The notes: a model not told the origin generated them from the sequence alone. DNA of 64,000 nucleotides from JAVJST01 sp040219295 (GCA_040219295.1 JAVJST010000001.1:372001-436000), one strand, 5' to 3'. Positions 38,469 through 47,253 are shown, counted from the stretch's first letter. A program made the numbers and translations.

Positions 38469-39269
38469 ATGGCCCCGTCGGGAACCGCGCAGAAGGCCCG
38501 TCTGCTGGCCGACCTGCGCCACGAGATCCGCCGTCTCGAGGGCCGTGGCCCCGTGCATGAGGGCTGTCCCGCCGCGCCGCCTTGTCCGACCGGGTTCGCC
38601 GACATCGACGATCATCTTCCCGCCGGCGGGCTCGACCGCGCGGCGCTGCACGAGATCACCGGCGTGCCCGGCGTCGGCCGCGCCTCGGCGAGCGGTTTCG
38701 CGCTTCACCTGCTGGGCCTTCTCGCCGCACCGGCGGCACCCGTGCTGTGGTGCCTGCGGGCCAGCGACCTGTACGGCCCGGGCATTGCCGCCGTCGGCTT
38801 CGAGGCCGTCGAGACCCGCCTGATCCTGGCCCGCGGCCGCAACGCCGACGAGGTCCTGTGGGCCATGGAGGAAGGGCTGTCTTCGGGCGCGCCCGCCGCC
38901 GTGCTCGGCGAGCCCGGCCGTCTCCCGGCCCGCCTGGCCCAGGCCGCGCACCGCCGCCTGCAGCTCGCCGCCGAGGATCACGGGGTTACCGCCCTGCTGA
39001 TCGGCGACGACGTGCCCCAGGTGAACGGCGGGATCATGCCGACGCCCGCGCACACCCGCTGGCGGGTCGCACCCGCGCCCGGCGGGCGCTGGCGTCTCGA
39101 ACTCCTGAAATGCCGGAACGGACGGCCGGCCCGGTGGACCGTCCCGGTTCCGGGTCTGCCCGGGTATCTCTATGACCGACACACCGCACCATCCGCCGCA
39201 GAGACGGATCGCCGCCCTGTGGCTGCCCCATCTGGCGACCGACCGGATTCGGATATCGAAGCGGCTTGA
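38469..39269 (+). CDS. imuA: ImuA, SOS mutasome RecA-like accessory protein
   Basis: ImuA is a RecA/SulA-like protein that works with ImuB and DnaE2 in damage-induced mutagenesis. The 266 residues contain GFADIDDHLPAGGLDRAALHEITG and the glycine-rich GVPGVGRASASGFALHLLG in the Walker A position, which is degenerate (no GKT/S). ATG 38469 follows GGGAGG. The gene overlaps imuB by 98 bases in another frame, unusually long, so its last 30 or so residues (Arg/Asp/Ala-rich) may be a late-acquired extension. Confidence 0.87.
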   Translation: MAPSGTAQKARLLADLRHEIRRLEGRGPVHEGCPAAPPCPTGFADIDDHLPAGGLDRAALHEITGVPGVGRASASGFALHLLGLLAAPAAPVLWCLRASDLYGPGIAAVGFEAVETRLILARGRNADEVLWAMEEGLSSGAPAAVLGEPGRLPARLAQAAHRRLQLAAEDHGVTALLIGDDVPQVNGGIMPTPAHTRWRVAPAPGGRWRLELLKCRNGRPARWTVPVPGLPGYLYDRHTAPSAAETDRRPVAAPSGDRPDSDIEAA

Positions 39270-40812
39270 GGACAACGCACCGCTTGCCCTGACGGCCGAC
39301 GTCCGGGGCGCCCAGTGCATTGACGCCGTCTCGCCCGCCGCCCGCACCGCCGGGGTCCGTTCCGGCATGACGCTGGCCGCGGCCCGGGCCATCGCCCCGG
39401 CGCTGCAGGTTCATGCCGCCGATCCGGCGGCGACCGCCGCGACGCTCCGCCGCCTCACCGCATGGTGCGTGCGCTATACCCCGTGGTGCGCGCCCGATCC
39501 GCAAGGCAACGGCATATGGCTCGACATCACCGGATGCGCCCACCTGATGGGCGGTGAAGCCGGCCTGGCGGACGATCTCCGGGCCCGGCTGCGCCAAATG
39601 GGAAAACGGGCCGGCTACACGGTCCGGCTCGCCGTCGCCGACACCCCGGGCGCAGCCTCGGCGGTGGCCCGGTTTCTCGCCGATGAGGCCCCTGTGATCG
39701 TGCCCGAAGGCCGGGCCATGGAACGGCTCGAGTCCGCGCCCGCCGCCGGACTCCGGCTCGATCCCGGTCTGCTTGCCGATCTCGACCGGCTGGGGCTGCG
39801 CACGATCGGCGACATCGCCGGGCTGCCGCGGATATCGCTGCAGCGCCGCTTCGGCGCCGTGATCGCGCTGCGCCTCGACCAGCTGACCGGCGACGCGGGC
39901 GAGCCGGTCTCGCCACTGATGCCGGTGCCGGACCTCAGGAGCCGCATCGCCTTTCCCGAACCCATCGGCACGCGCGACAGCATCGATGCGGCGCTGGGGC
40001 AGCTGCTCGACGACCTCGAAGCCCGGCTCGAGGCGCGCTCGCTCGGCGTCCGGCGTCTCGATCTCACCGCGTTCCGCGCCGACGGCACGGCACAGACAAT
40101 TGGCGTTGGCACCAGTCGTCCGGTGCGCGATGCGGCGGCCCTGGAACGGTTGTTCCGCGACAAGCTCGACGGCCTCGATCCCGGGTTCGGCATCGACCTG
40201 ATGATGCTGGGCGTGCGCGCCGCCGGGCCGTTGTCGTTGAAGCAGCCTCTCATGCTTCGTCAAGCTCAGCATGAGGGAAGCGACGTATCGGGTCTCACCC
40301 TGAGCCCGACGAAGGGCGCGGCCCGGGACGAAGCGATCTTTCCGCTGGTCGACCGGCTGGCGAATAAACTCGGTCCTCGCAACGTCAACGCGTTCGTGCC
40401 GGTCGCGAGCCATATGCCGGAACGGGCGTGCAATGAGACACCGTTACTCAACGGCGACGATGATGTCAGGCGCGCCGGGCCTCTCCAGCCATTCCCCCGG
40501 CGCGCGATACGCCCGTTACGGCTGTTGCCGAATCCCGTTGCCATCGACGTCATGGCGCCGGTCCCGGACCACCCGCCCCTGCTGTTCCGCTGGCGCCGCC
40601 GGGCGCACAAGGTGGCGCATGCCGACGGGCCGGAGCGCATCGGCCCCGAATGGTGGCTCGAAGCTGCCGCCGGCACGGACCCGGCGGCCCGCGAAACCCG
40701 CGACTACTATGCGCTGGAGGACGAGGACGGCGCGCGGTTCTGGGTCTACCGCGAGGGCCTCTATCGCCCGGATCGTCCGCCCAAGTGGTTCCTGCACGGG
40801 TTTTTCTCATGA
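39172..40812 (+). CDS. imuB: ImuB, catalytically inactive Y-family polymerase homologue
   Basis: ImuB is the hub of the mutasome, linking DnaE2, ImuA and the beta clamp. The 546 residues start RRIAALWLPHLATDRI and keep the Y-family thumb region (GLRTIGDIAGLP) but lack the catalytic acidic residues of active DinB. The C-terminal ImuB signature includes DYYALEDEDGARFWVYREGLY and PKWFLHGFFS. Residues about 359-382 are encoded by a palindromic repeat lying within the gene (40246-40315), right after Gln358, at the position where M. tuberculosis ImuB has its clamp-binding QLPLWG. Frame is preserved. Confidence 0.92.
   Translation: MTDTPHHPPQRRIAALWLPHLATDRIRISKRLEDNAPLALTADVRGAQCIDAVSPAARTAGVRSGMTLAAARAIAPALQVHAADPAATAATLRRLTAWCVRYTPWCAPDPQGNGIWLDITGCAHLMGGEAGLADDLRARLRQMGKRAGYTVRLAVADTPGAASAVARFLADEAPVIVPEGRAMERLESAPAAGLRLDPGLLADLDRLGLRTIGDIAGLPRISLQRRFGAVIALRLDQLTGDAGEPVSPLMPVPDLRSRIAFPEPIGTRDSIDAALGQLLDDLEARLEARSLGVRRLDLTAFRADGTAQTIGVGTSRPVRDAAALERLFRDKLDGLDPGFGIDLMMLGVRAAGPLSLKQPLMLRQAQHEGSDVSGLTLSPTKGAARDEAIFPLVDRLANKLGPRNVNAFVPVASHMPERACNETPLLNGDDDVRRAGPLQPFPRRAIRPLRLLPNPVAIDVMAPVPDHPPLLFRWRRRAHKVAHADGPERIGPEWWLEAAAGTDPAARETRDYYALEDEDGARFWVYREGLYRPDRPPKWFLHGFFS
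40246..40315. repeat. Palindromic repeat pair inside imuB
   Basis: First unit: CTCATGCT ... AGCATGAG arms flank CGTCAAGCTCA (40249-40275). Second unit in opposite orientation: CTCACCCTGAGCCCGACGAA, then GGG (40294-40315). Both match the widespread intergenic core CTCATnCTGAGCnTGnCGAAGnnTGAG, here read through in frame as QPLMLRQAQHEGSDVSGLTL and following residues. Confidence 0.75.
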
Positions 40813-40814
40813 GA

Positions 40815-40908
40815 CCCCCACCCCGACCCTCCCCCTGTCAGGGGGAGGGAGAGTTTGGTCCGCTGTCGTTCCCTCCCCTCTCCGAGGGGAGGGACAGGGT
40901 GGGGAGTG
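40815..40908. repeat. GC-rich double-hairpin repeat between imuB and dnaE2
   Basis: Outer arms CCCCCACCCCGACCCTCCCC and GGGGAGGGACAGGGTGGGGA enclose two inner palindromes: CCCTCCCCCTG-T-CAGGGGGAGGG (40827-40849) and CCCTCCCCT-CTCCG-AGGGGAGGG (40871-40893). The element fills the whole imuB-dnaE2 gap, and its last bases GGTGGGGAG act as the likely dnaE2 Shine-Dalgarno. Confidence 0.8.
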
Positions 40909-40909
40909 G

Positions 40910-43900
40910 ATGGCCATGACCCCGGTGTACGCCGAACTCCAGGTCACCTCGAACTTCTCCTTTCTCCGTGGCGCATCGCACCCCGAGGAACTGGTTGCCG
41001 AGGCCGCGTATCTCGGGCTCAAGGCCATCGCGGTGACCGACCGCAACGGGGTTTCGGGCGTGGTCCGCGCGCACACCGCGGCAAAGGCGGCGGGCCTGCC
41101 GTTCATCCCCGGCTGCCGGCTCGATCTGGCGGATGCGCCTTCCGTGCTGTGCCTGCCGACCGACCACGGCGCCTGGACCAGGCTCTGCGCGCTGCTGACC
41201 CTGGGCAAGCGGCGCGCCCCCAAGGGCGAATGCGAGCTTTATCTCGACGACCTGATGGGAGATTTCGCTGCCGGCCAGATCCTGATCCTGATCCCGCCCG
41301 ATGATCTCGATGACGAGAGCGCCGTGGCACGCTTTCACGCCGCGGCCCGGCACCTGAAACCGGTTTGCCGCGGCCTCTACACGGCGGCGAGCCGGCGTTT
41401 CCAGCCCGGCGACCGGGCCCGGCTCAACCGCATCGCGGCACTCGGCGGCGAGGCCATGGCGCCGATGGTCGCGACCAACGACGTGCACGCCCACGCGGCG
41501 CGGCGCCGGCCGCTGCAGGATGTGCTGACCTGTATCCGCGAGGGTTGCAGCATTCACGACGCCGGGTTCCGGCTGCACGCCCACGCCGAACGGCACCTGA
41601 AGCCGGCGGCGGAAATGGCGCGGCTGTTTGCCGATCACCCGGCCGCGGTGCGCCGCACGCTCGAAATCGCCGCCGCGTGCACGTTCTCTCTCGACGAGTT
41701 GCGCTACGAATACCCGGCCGACCCGGTGGCCTCGGGTCTCAGTCCGCAGGCCGAACTCGAACGGCTGGTGACGATCGGCATGGCGCGCCACTACCCGGAT
41801 GGGGTACCAGAGAAAGTCGCGGCCCAGATCGAGCATGAGCTCACGCTGATCGGCGAGCTCTCGTTCGCGCCCTACTTCCTGACGGTCCACGACCTGGTAC
41901 GGTTCGCGCGCAGCCGCGGTATCCTCTGTCAGGGCCGCGGTTCGGCGGCGAACTCGGCCGTGTGCTACGTGCTCGGCGTGACGGCGGTCGATCCGGCGCG
42001 CATCGACGTCTTGTTCGAACGCTTCATCTCGGCCGAACGCGGCGAGCCGCCCGACATCGACATCGATTTCGAGAGCGGCCGGCGCGAGGAGGTCATTCAG
42101 TACGTCTACGAGACCTACGGCCGCGACCGTGCGGCGATGACCGCGACCGTGATCTGTTACCGCACCAAGGGCGCGCTGCGCGACGCGGGCAAGGCGCTGG
42201 GGCTGTCCGACGACATCATTGTGGCGATGCAGAAGGTCTACTGGCGGCGCAGCTGGGACGAGGTCACCGACGACGACGTGCGCGACGCCGGGCTCGATCC
42301 GGGGGCGCACGGCATCCGCCTGCTCAGGACCGTCGCCGGGGAACTGCGCGGTTTTCCCCGGCATCTCTCGCAGCATACCGGCGGCATGGTGATGACGGCG
42401 GGCCCGGTCAGCGACCTCGCGCCGGTCGCCAACGCGGCGATGGCGGATCGAACGGTCATCGAGTGGGACAAGAACGACCTCGATGCCCTCGGCATCCTCA
42501 AGGTCGATATCCTGGGCCTCGGCATGCTGACGGCGATCAAGAAGTCGTTCGACCTGATCGCCGTGCACCACGGCCGCCCCCTCAACCTCGCCAACGTGCC
42601 GCCCGAGGATCCGGCCGTCTACGACATGCTGTGCACGGGCGATAGCGTCGGCGTCTTCCAGGTCGAGAGCCGCGCCCAGATGAGCATGCTGCCGCGCCTG
42701 AAGCCCCGGAACTTCTACGACCTGGTGATCGAGGTCGCGATCGTCCGTCCGGGCCCCATCCAGGGTGACATGGTGCATCCCTACCTGCGCCGCCGCGACG
42801 GCACCGAGCAGGTCTCGTACCCGTCGGCGGAGCTCGAGGCGGTGCTCGGCAAGACGCTGGGCGTGCCGCTGTTCCAGGAACAGGCGATGAAGATCGCCAT
42901 CGTCGGCGCCGGCTTCACCCCGGCCGAGGCCGATCAGCTGCGCCGCGCGCTGGCGACCTTCCGCCGGCTCGGCGACATCCGCCAGTTCGAGGAGCGGTTC
43001 ATCGCCGGCATGACGGCCCGGGGGTATGACGCCGACTTCGCCGGGCGCTGCTTCAGGCAGATCGAGGGCTTCGCCGACTATGGTTTCCCGGAAAGCCACG
43101 CGGCGAGCTTCGCGCTGCTGGTCTACGTCTCGTCGTGGCTCAAGCGGCACTATCCGGCGACGTTCTGCTGCGCGCTGCTGAACAGCCAGCCCATGGGCTT
43201 CTACGCCCCGGCGCAACTGGTCCGCGACGCCCGCGAGCACGACGTCCGCGTCATGGCGCCCGACGTCAACATGAGCGACTGGGAGACGATCCTGGTGCCG
43301 GATGCGCCCGGCGGGGAGAACCCGGAAGCGGCGGCGGTGCGTCTCGGCCTGCATCAGATCAAGGGGCTGCACGAGGCAGACGGCGAGCGGCTCATGACCT
43401 TGCGCGCGGCTTCGGGCGGCGCGTTCAGGGCCATGACCGAGTTGCAGCCGCTCGGCCGTCCGGCGCTCGAGAAACTGGCCCGCGCCGATGCCTTCCGCTC
43501 GCTCGGTCTCGACCGCCGCGCCGCGCTGTGGGCAGTGCGCGGGCTCGAGGACACAGCGCCCCTGCCCCTGTTCGCGGATACACCCCGGCCGGAAGAGGCG
43601 CCGGTCTCGCTGCCGCTGATGAACCTCGGCGAACACGTCGCCGACGACTACCGGACCATGCGGCTGTCGCTGAAGGCGCATCCGCTCGAACTGCTGCGCC
43701 GCACGCTCGGCGGCGAAGGCTATCTGCCGTGCGAGCGGCTTGCCGATCTGAAGCCCGACGCGCTGGTATCGGTTGCCGGGCTCGTCGTCACCCGCCAGCG
43801 GCCGGGCAGCGCCAAGGGCGTCATGTTCGTCACCCTCGAGGACGAAACCGGCATCGCCAACCTGGTGGTGTGGTCGGCGGTGCTGGAGAAGTTTCGCGCC

Positions 43901-44071
43901 GTCGCGCTCGGCGCCAGCCTGATGGGCGTGCACGGCACGCTGCAGCGCGAGGGCGAGGTCATCCACGTGGTCGCCAGACGCCTGGTCGACGAAACCCGCC
44001 GGTTGCGAATACTCGACGATCCGCTGGCGCACAGCGACCCGCTCCGCACCCGGAGCCGGGATTTCCAATGA
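40910..44071 (+). CDS. dnaE2: Error-prone DNA polymerase III alpha, DnaE2/ImuC
   Basis: C-family polymerase that copies damaged DNA together with ImuA and ImuB. It has 1053 residues: PHP domain (FSFLRGASHPEELVAEA onward), palm with the catalytic Asp triad region GEPPDIDIDFESGRREEVI and KVDILGLGMLT, fingers HLSQHTGGMVM, a helix-hairpin-helix/OB end (SVAGLVVTRQRPGSAKGVMFVTLEDETG region). PLPLF near residue 885 looks like a possible clamp-binding motif. The frame is open back into imuB, but ATG 40910 or 40916 fits the family start TPVYAELQVTSNFSFL. The stop is 10 bases before another repeat. Confidence 0.95.
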   Translation: MAMTPVYAELQVTSNFSFLRGASHPEELVAEAAYLGLKAIAVTDRNGVSGVVRAHTAAKAAGLPFIPGCRLDLADAPSVLCLPTDHGAWTRLCALLTLGKRRAPKGECELYLDDLMGDFAAGQILILIPPDDLDDESAVARFHAAARHLKPVCRGLYTAASRRFQPGDRARLNRIAALGGEAMAPMVATNDVHAHAARRRPLQDVLTCIREGCSIHDAGFRLHAHAERHLKPAAEMARLFADHPAAVRRTLEIAAACTFSLDELRYEYPADPVASGLSPQAELERLVTIGMARHYPDGVPEKVAAQIEHELTLIGELSFAPYFLTVHDLVRFARSRGILCQGRGSAANSAVCYVLGVTAVDPARIDVLFERFISAERGEPPDIDIDFESGRREEVIQYVYETYGRDRAAMTATVICYRTKGALRDAGKALGLSDDIIVAMQKVYWRRSWDEVTDDDVRDAGLDPGAHGIRLLRTVAGELRGFPRHLSQHTGGMVMTAGPVSDLAPVANAAMADRTVIEWDKNDLDALGILKVDILGLGMLTAIKKSFDLIAVHHGRPLNLANVPPEDPAVYDMLCTGDSVGVFQVESRAQMSMLPRLKPRNFYDLVIEVAIVRPGPIQGDMVHPYLRRRDGTEQVSYPSAELEAVLGKTLGVPLFQEQAMKIAIVGAGFTPAEADQLRRALATFRRLGDIRQFEERFIAGMTARGYDADFAGRCFRQIEGFADYGFPESHAASFALLVYVSSWLKRHYPATFCCALLNSQPMGFYAPAQLVRDAREHDVRVMAPDVNMSDWETILVPDAPGGENPEAAAVRLGLHQIKGLHEADGERLMTLRAASGGAFRAMTELQPLGRPALEKLARADAFRSLGLDRRAALWAVRGLEDTAPLPLFADTPRPEEAPVSLPLMNLGEHVADDYRTMRLSLKAHPLELLRRTLGGEGYLPCERLADLKPDALVSVAGLVVTRQRPGSAKGVMFVTLEDETGIANLVVWSAVLEKFRAVALGASLMGVHGTLQREGEVIHVVARRLVDETRRLRILDDPLAHSDPLRTRSRDFQ

Positions 44072-44080
44072 AGCCCCACG

Positions 44081-44163
44081 CTTCGATACGGGTGCTGCGC
44101 ACCCTACTCAGCATGAGGCCGTTTTTCCCCTCATCCTGAGTAGCGCGTCAGCGCGTATCGAAG
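44081..44163. repeat. Long inverted repeat after dnaE2
   Basis: CTTCGATACG (44081-44090) pairs with CGTATCGAAG (44154-44163), and CTACTCAGCATGAGG (44104-44118) pairs with CCTCATCCTGAGTAG (44129-44143) with one mismatch; the short loop includes TTTTT. Core CTCATnCTGAG ... CGAAGGnTGAGG is the same superfamily as the repeat inside imuB. It may double as a terminator between convergent dnaE2 and the OsmC fusion gene. Confidence 0.8.
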
Positions 44164-44173
44164 GGTGAGGCGG

Positions 44174-45430
44174 TCAATCCTTCAGGTTACTTTCGATCCA
44201 AATTTCGCCCTGCAGCGTGCGGTGCACCGGGCACTTGTCGGCGATCTCGTAGAGCCGTTGGCGCGTCTCCGCATCGAGGTCGCCGTCAATACCGATCTCG
44301 ACTGAGATCCTGTCGATTTTCCCTTCCCTCGTTTCGCAGTGCTCGCAATCCTCGGCGTGGACCTTGTCGTGGCTCAGGGTGACGGAAATCCGGTCGAAGT
44401 CGATGCCCTTGCGGTTGGCGTACATGCGAACCGTCATCGCCTTGCAGGCGCCGAGTGCCGTAAGCAGAAAATCGTAGGGTGTCGGCCCCTCGTCCGCGCC
44501 GCCGACGCCGGGCGGTTCGTCGGCCCGCAACAGGTGCCGGCCACCGACGCTGACGTGCTGGGTGAAGCGTCCGGTGCCGGTCTCCGCGACGATCACTTCG
44601 TCGGGGCCGGCGATCACGGGCGGGAACCCCGCAGCGGCGGCGTCGCCATTCGCGGCGATAAACCGGCTGGCCCAGGCGGCGATGATGTCGGCGGCATAGA
44701 CCGCATCGGCCTTGCGGCTCAAGAGGTGGTCGGCGTCGTCGAGCGAGATGAAGCTCTTCGGGTGCCGGGCGGCGGTGAAGATCGCCGTCGCGTTCTCGAT
44801 GCCGACGGTGGCGTCGCGCGGCGCGTGCATGACCAACAACGCCTTCTTCAGATGCCCGAGCCGGTCGTCGAGCGACTGCGCGGCAAGGTCGTCGAGAAAC
44901 TGTTTCCTGATGCGGAACGGCCGTCCGGACAGCAGAACCTCGGCCTCGCCCTCGGCCTCGATGTCGGCGACCGCGTCGGTGAACAGGTGGGCGACGTGGC
45001 CCGGGTCCGCCGGTGCGCCGATGGTGCAGACGCCGACCGCCTCCGGCACCCTTTCCGCCGCCGCCAGCACGGCCGCCCCGCCCAGCGAGTGGCCAATCAG
45101 CAGGGCCGGCGCCTCGTGTTCGCTGCGCAGCCAGTCGGCGGCGGCGACCAGGTCATCGACGTTCGACGAGAAGTTGGTGTTGGCGAACTCGCCTTCGCTG
45201 GCGCCGAGCCCGGTGAAGTCGAAGCGAAGCACGGCGAAGCCGCTGTCGGTCAGGCGACCCGCGACGCGCGACGCGGCGAAGATGTCCTTGGTGCAGGTAA
45301 AGCAGTGGGCCCACAGGACGAACGCCCGGGGCGCGCCCGCCGGCCGGTCGAGCCGGGCCGCCAGTGCATCGCCCTGGCTGCCGGTAAACGTGATCTTCTC
45401 CGAGTTGCCGCTCGCGCTTGCCATTGTCAT
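44174..45430 (-). CDS. Alpha/beta hydrolase-OsmC fusion protein
   Basis: A 418-residue two-domain protein. Residues 1-260 are an alpha/beta hydrolase with the nucleophile elbow GHSLGGAA, an upstream FDFTGLGASEGEF and the acid/His end DDADHLL. Residues 270-418 are an OsmC/Ohr-fold domain with LLTALGACKAMTVRMYA and DKCPVHRTL, the two conserved Cys of thiol-dependent peroxide reduction. This fusion is known in proteobacteria; the hydrolase substrate is unknown. It may detoxify organic hydroperoxides or lipid-derived esters. Convergent with dnaE2. Confidence 0.87.
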   Translation of the reverse strand: MTMASASGNSEKITFTGSQGDALAARLDRPAGAPRAFVLWAHCFTCTKDIFAASRVAGRLTDSGFAVLRFDFTGLGASEGEFANTNFSSNVDDLVAAADWLRSEHEAPALLIGHSLGGAAVLAAAERVPEAVGVCTIGAPADPGHVAHLFTDAVADIEAEGEAEVLLSGRPFRIRKQFLDDLAAQSLDDRLGHLKKALLVMHAPRDATVGIENATAIFTAARHPKSFISLDDADHLLSRKADAVYAADIIAAWASRFIAANGDAAAAGFPPVIAGPDEVIVAETGTGRFTQHVSVGGRHLLRADEPPGVGGADEGPTPYDFLLTALGACKAMTVRMYANRKGIDFDRISVTLSHDKVHAEDCEHCETREGKIDRISVEIGIDGDLDAETRQRLYEIADKCPVHRTLQGEIWIESNLKD

Positions 45431-45483
45431 CTCCGGGTTCTAGGTCTGAAATGCCTGCCAAGTTTGAAGGGTGAAGGTAGTCC

Positions 45484-46152
45484 ATGGCCAGTGACAAGCC
45501 CGTGAACGACGGCGACGCGCCGAGTGGCATCGAGATCGACGAGCGCGACCGGGTGTTCGACGGCTACTTCAAGGTCGAACGCCTGACCCTGCGCCACGAG
45601 CTTTATCAGGGTGGCTGGTCGGCGCCGCTGGTGCGCGAGGTTCTCAGCCGCGGCCACGCCGTCGCCGTGTTGCCGTACGACCCGCTACGGGGCGAGATCG
45701 TTCTCGTCGAGCAGTTCCGCGTCGCCGCCTTGAAGGCCTTTGACGAGCCGGGCGCCCAGGTGGGCCCGGAACAATCGCCCAACGGTGCCTGGCTGCTGGA
45801 GTGCATTGCCGGGATCGTCGAGGACGGCGAAGCGGCCGTCGAGGCCGCTGTGCGCGAGGCGATCGAGGAAGCGGGTTGTGTCGTCGACGACCTGATCCAC
45901 GCCCGATCGTTCCTGACCAGCCCCGGCTGCCTGACCGAGAGTGTGTCGTTTTTCTGCGGTCGCACCGATGCGTCCGGCGTCGGCGGCGTGCACGGGGTGG
46001 ATCACGAGGGTGAGGATATCCGCGTCGTCAAAATGTCACCGCAGGCGGCGTTCGACCTTATGGATAGCGGCGGCATCAACAACGCCTTCACGCTGATCGC
46101 GCTCGAGTGGCTGCGCGGCAACATCGCCGAGCTCGACCGTCGCTGGAGCTGA
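45484..46152 (+). CDS. Nudix hydrolase, ADP-ribose pyrophosphatase type
   Basis: The 222-residue protein contains a complete Nudix box, G-x5-E-x7-REAIEEAG (around GIVEDGEAAVEAAVREAIEE). The preceding VLPYDPLRGEIVLVEQFRVAAL and the FFCGRTDAS segment match NudF/AdpP enzymes that split ADP-ribose to AMP and ribose-5-phosphate. Starts 53 bases from the divergent hydrolase-OsmC gene, with GAAGGTAG before the ATG. Confidence 0.88.
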   Translation: MASDKPVNDGDAPSGIEIDERDRVFDGYFKVERLTLRHELYQGGWSAPLVREVLSRGHAVAVLPYDPLRGEIVLVEQFRVAALKAFDEPGAQVGPEQSPNGAWLLECIAGIVEDGEAAVEAAVREAIEEAGCVVDDLIHARSFLTSPGCLTESVSFFCGRTDASGVGGVHGVDHEGEDIRVVKMSPQAAFDLMDSGGINNAFTLIALEWLRGNIAELDRRWS

Positions 46153-46193
46153 TCGGCGGCAAGGATCGATACAGCGGTGAAACAGCCGCGTTC

Positions 46194-46221
46194 TTGATCG
46201 CCGGTTCGGCGTAGCTATATT
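46194..46221 (+). promoter_or_regulatory. Candidate sigma-70 promoter for cysK
   Basis: TTGATC (46194-46199), a 16-base spacer, and TATATT (46216-46221), 31 bases before the cysK ATG. Good -10 match, fair -35. No regulator site recognised. Confidence 0.5.
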
Positions 46222-46251
46222 GGCCTGACCATCCATTTCCGAGGTTTATCC

Positions 46252-47253
46252 ATGGACACCAAGTCAGGCTTCATCGACGCGATCGGCAATACGCCGCTTA
46301 TCCGGCTCACCAAGGCGTCGGAGCTGACCGGCTGCGACATTTACGGCAAGGCCGAGTTCATGAACCCCGGCGGGTCGGTGAAGGACCGTGCGGCACTCGG
46401 CATTATTCGCGACGCCGAACAGCGCGGCGCCTTGAAGCCGGGTGGTCATATCGTCGAAGCCACCGCCGGCAATACCGGGATCGGTCTGGCGCTGTGCGCC
46501 AACGCCCTCGGTTATCGCACGACCATCGTCATTCCCGAGACCCAGAGCCAGGAGAAGAAGGATGCGCTCAGGCTGTTCGGCGCCACACTGATCGAGAACC
46601 CGGCGCTGCCCTATTCCGACCCCGACAACTACCAGCACGTCGGCAAGCGGCTGGCCGAGAGCATGAACGCCGAGGAGCCGAACGGCGTCATCTTCGCTGA
46701 CCAGTGGAATAACCTGGCCAACCGCCAGGCGCACTACGACACCACGGGGCCGGAGATCTGGGATCAGACGGACGGCAAGGTCGATGGCTTCGTCTGTGCC
46801 GTCGGCACCGGCGGCACCATCGCCGGGACCTCGATGTTCCTCAAGGAGCAGAACCAGGACATCCAGATCGCCGTTGCCGACGCGCCGGGTGCGGCAATGT
46901 ACAACTGGTTCGTTCACGGCGAGGTCAAGGCCGAGGGCAGTTCCATCACCGAGGGCATCGGTCTTGGCCGGGTCACGCCGGTAATCGAGGGTATCCAGGT
47001 CGATCACGGGTTCCTGATTCCCGATGCCGAGTCCGTTCCCGTCGTGTTCGATCTCCTGCAGCACGAGGGGCTTTGCCTCGGCGGGTCGAGCGGCGTCAAT
47101 GTCGCCGGCGCGATCCGGCTGGCCAAGGAACTCGGCCCCGGCCACACCATCGTCACCATCTTGTGCGACAGCGGTACACGCTATCAGTCGAAACTGTTCA
47201 ATCCCGAATTTCTGCGATCCAAGGATCTGCCGGTGCCGTCCTGGCTGGACTGA
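46252..47253 (+). CDS. cysK: Cysteine synthase A
   Basis: PLP enzyme that makes cysteine from O-acetylserine and sulfide. The 333 residues include the PLP Lys44 in NPGGSVKDRAAL, the substrate loop EATAGNTGIGLA, the phosphate-binding GTGGTIAG and the C-terminal GGSSGVNVAGAI. The next gene, sseA, also handles sulfur, so the pair may form a small cysteine/sulfane-sulfur unit. Confidence 0.94.
   Translation: MDTKSGFIDAIGNTPLIRLTKASELTGCDIYGKAEFMNPGGSVKDRAALGIIRDAEQRGALKPGGHIVEATAGNTGIGLALCANALGYRTTIVIPETQSQEKKDALRLFGATLIENPALPYSDPDNYQHVGKRLAESMNAEEPNGVIFADQWNNLANRQAHYDTTGPEIWDQTDGKVDGFVCAVGTGGTIAGTSMFLKEQNQDIQIAVADAPGAAMYNWFVHGEVKAEGSSITEGIGLGRVTPVIEGIQVDHGFLIPDAESVPVVFDLLQHEGLCLGGSSGVNVAGAIRLAKELGPGHTIVTILCDSGTRYQSKLFNPEFLRSKDLPVPSWLD

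Noticed and set aside
40838..44068. A 1076-codon open frame antisense to dnaE2
   Set aside because: GC-rich third positions of dnaE2 keep the opposite frame open. The translation is Arg/His/Asp-rich with no domain, and dnaE2 itself is a perfect family match.
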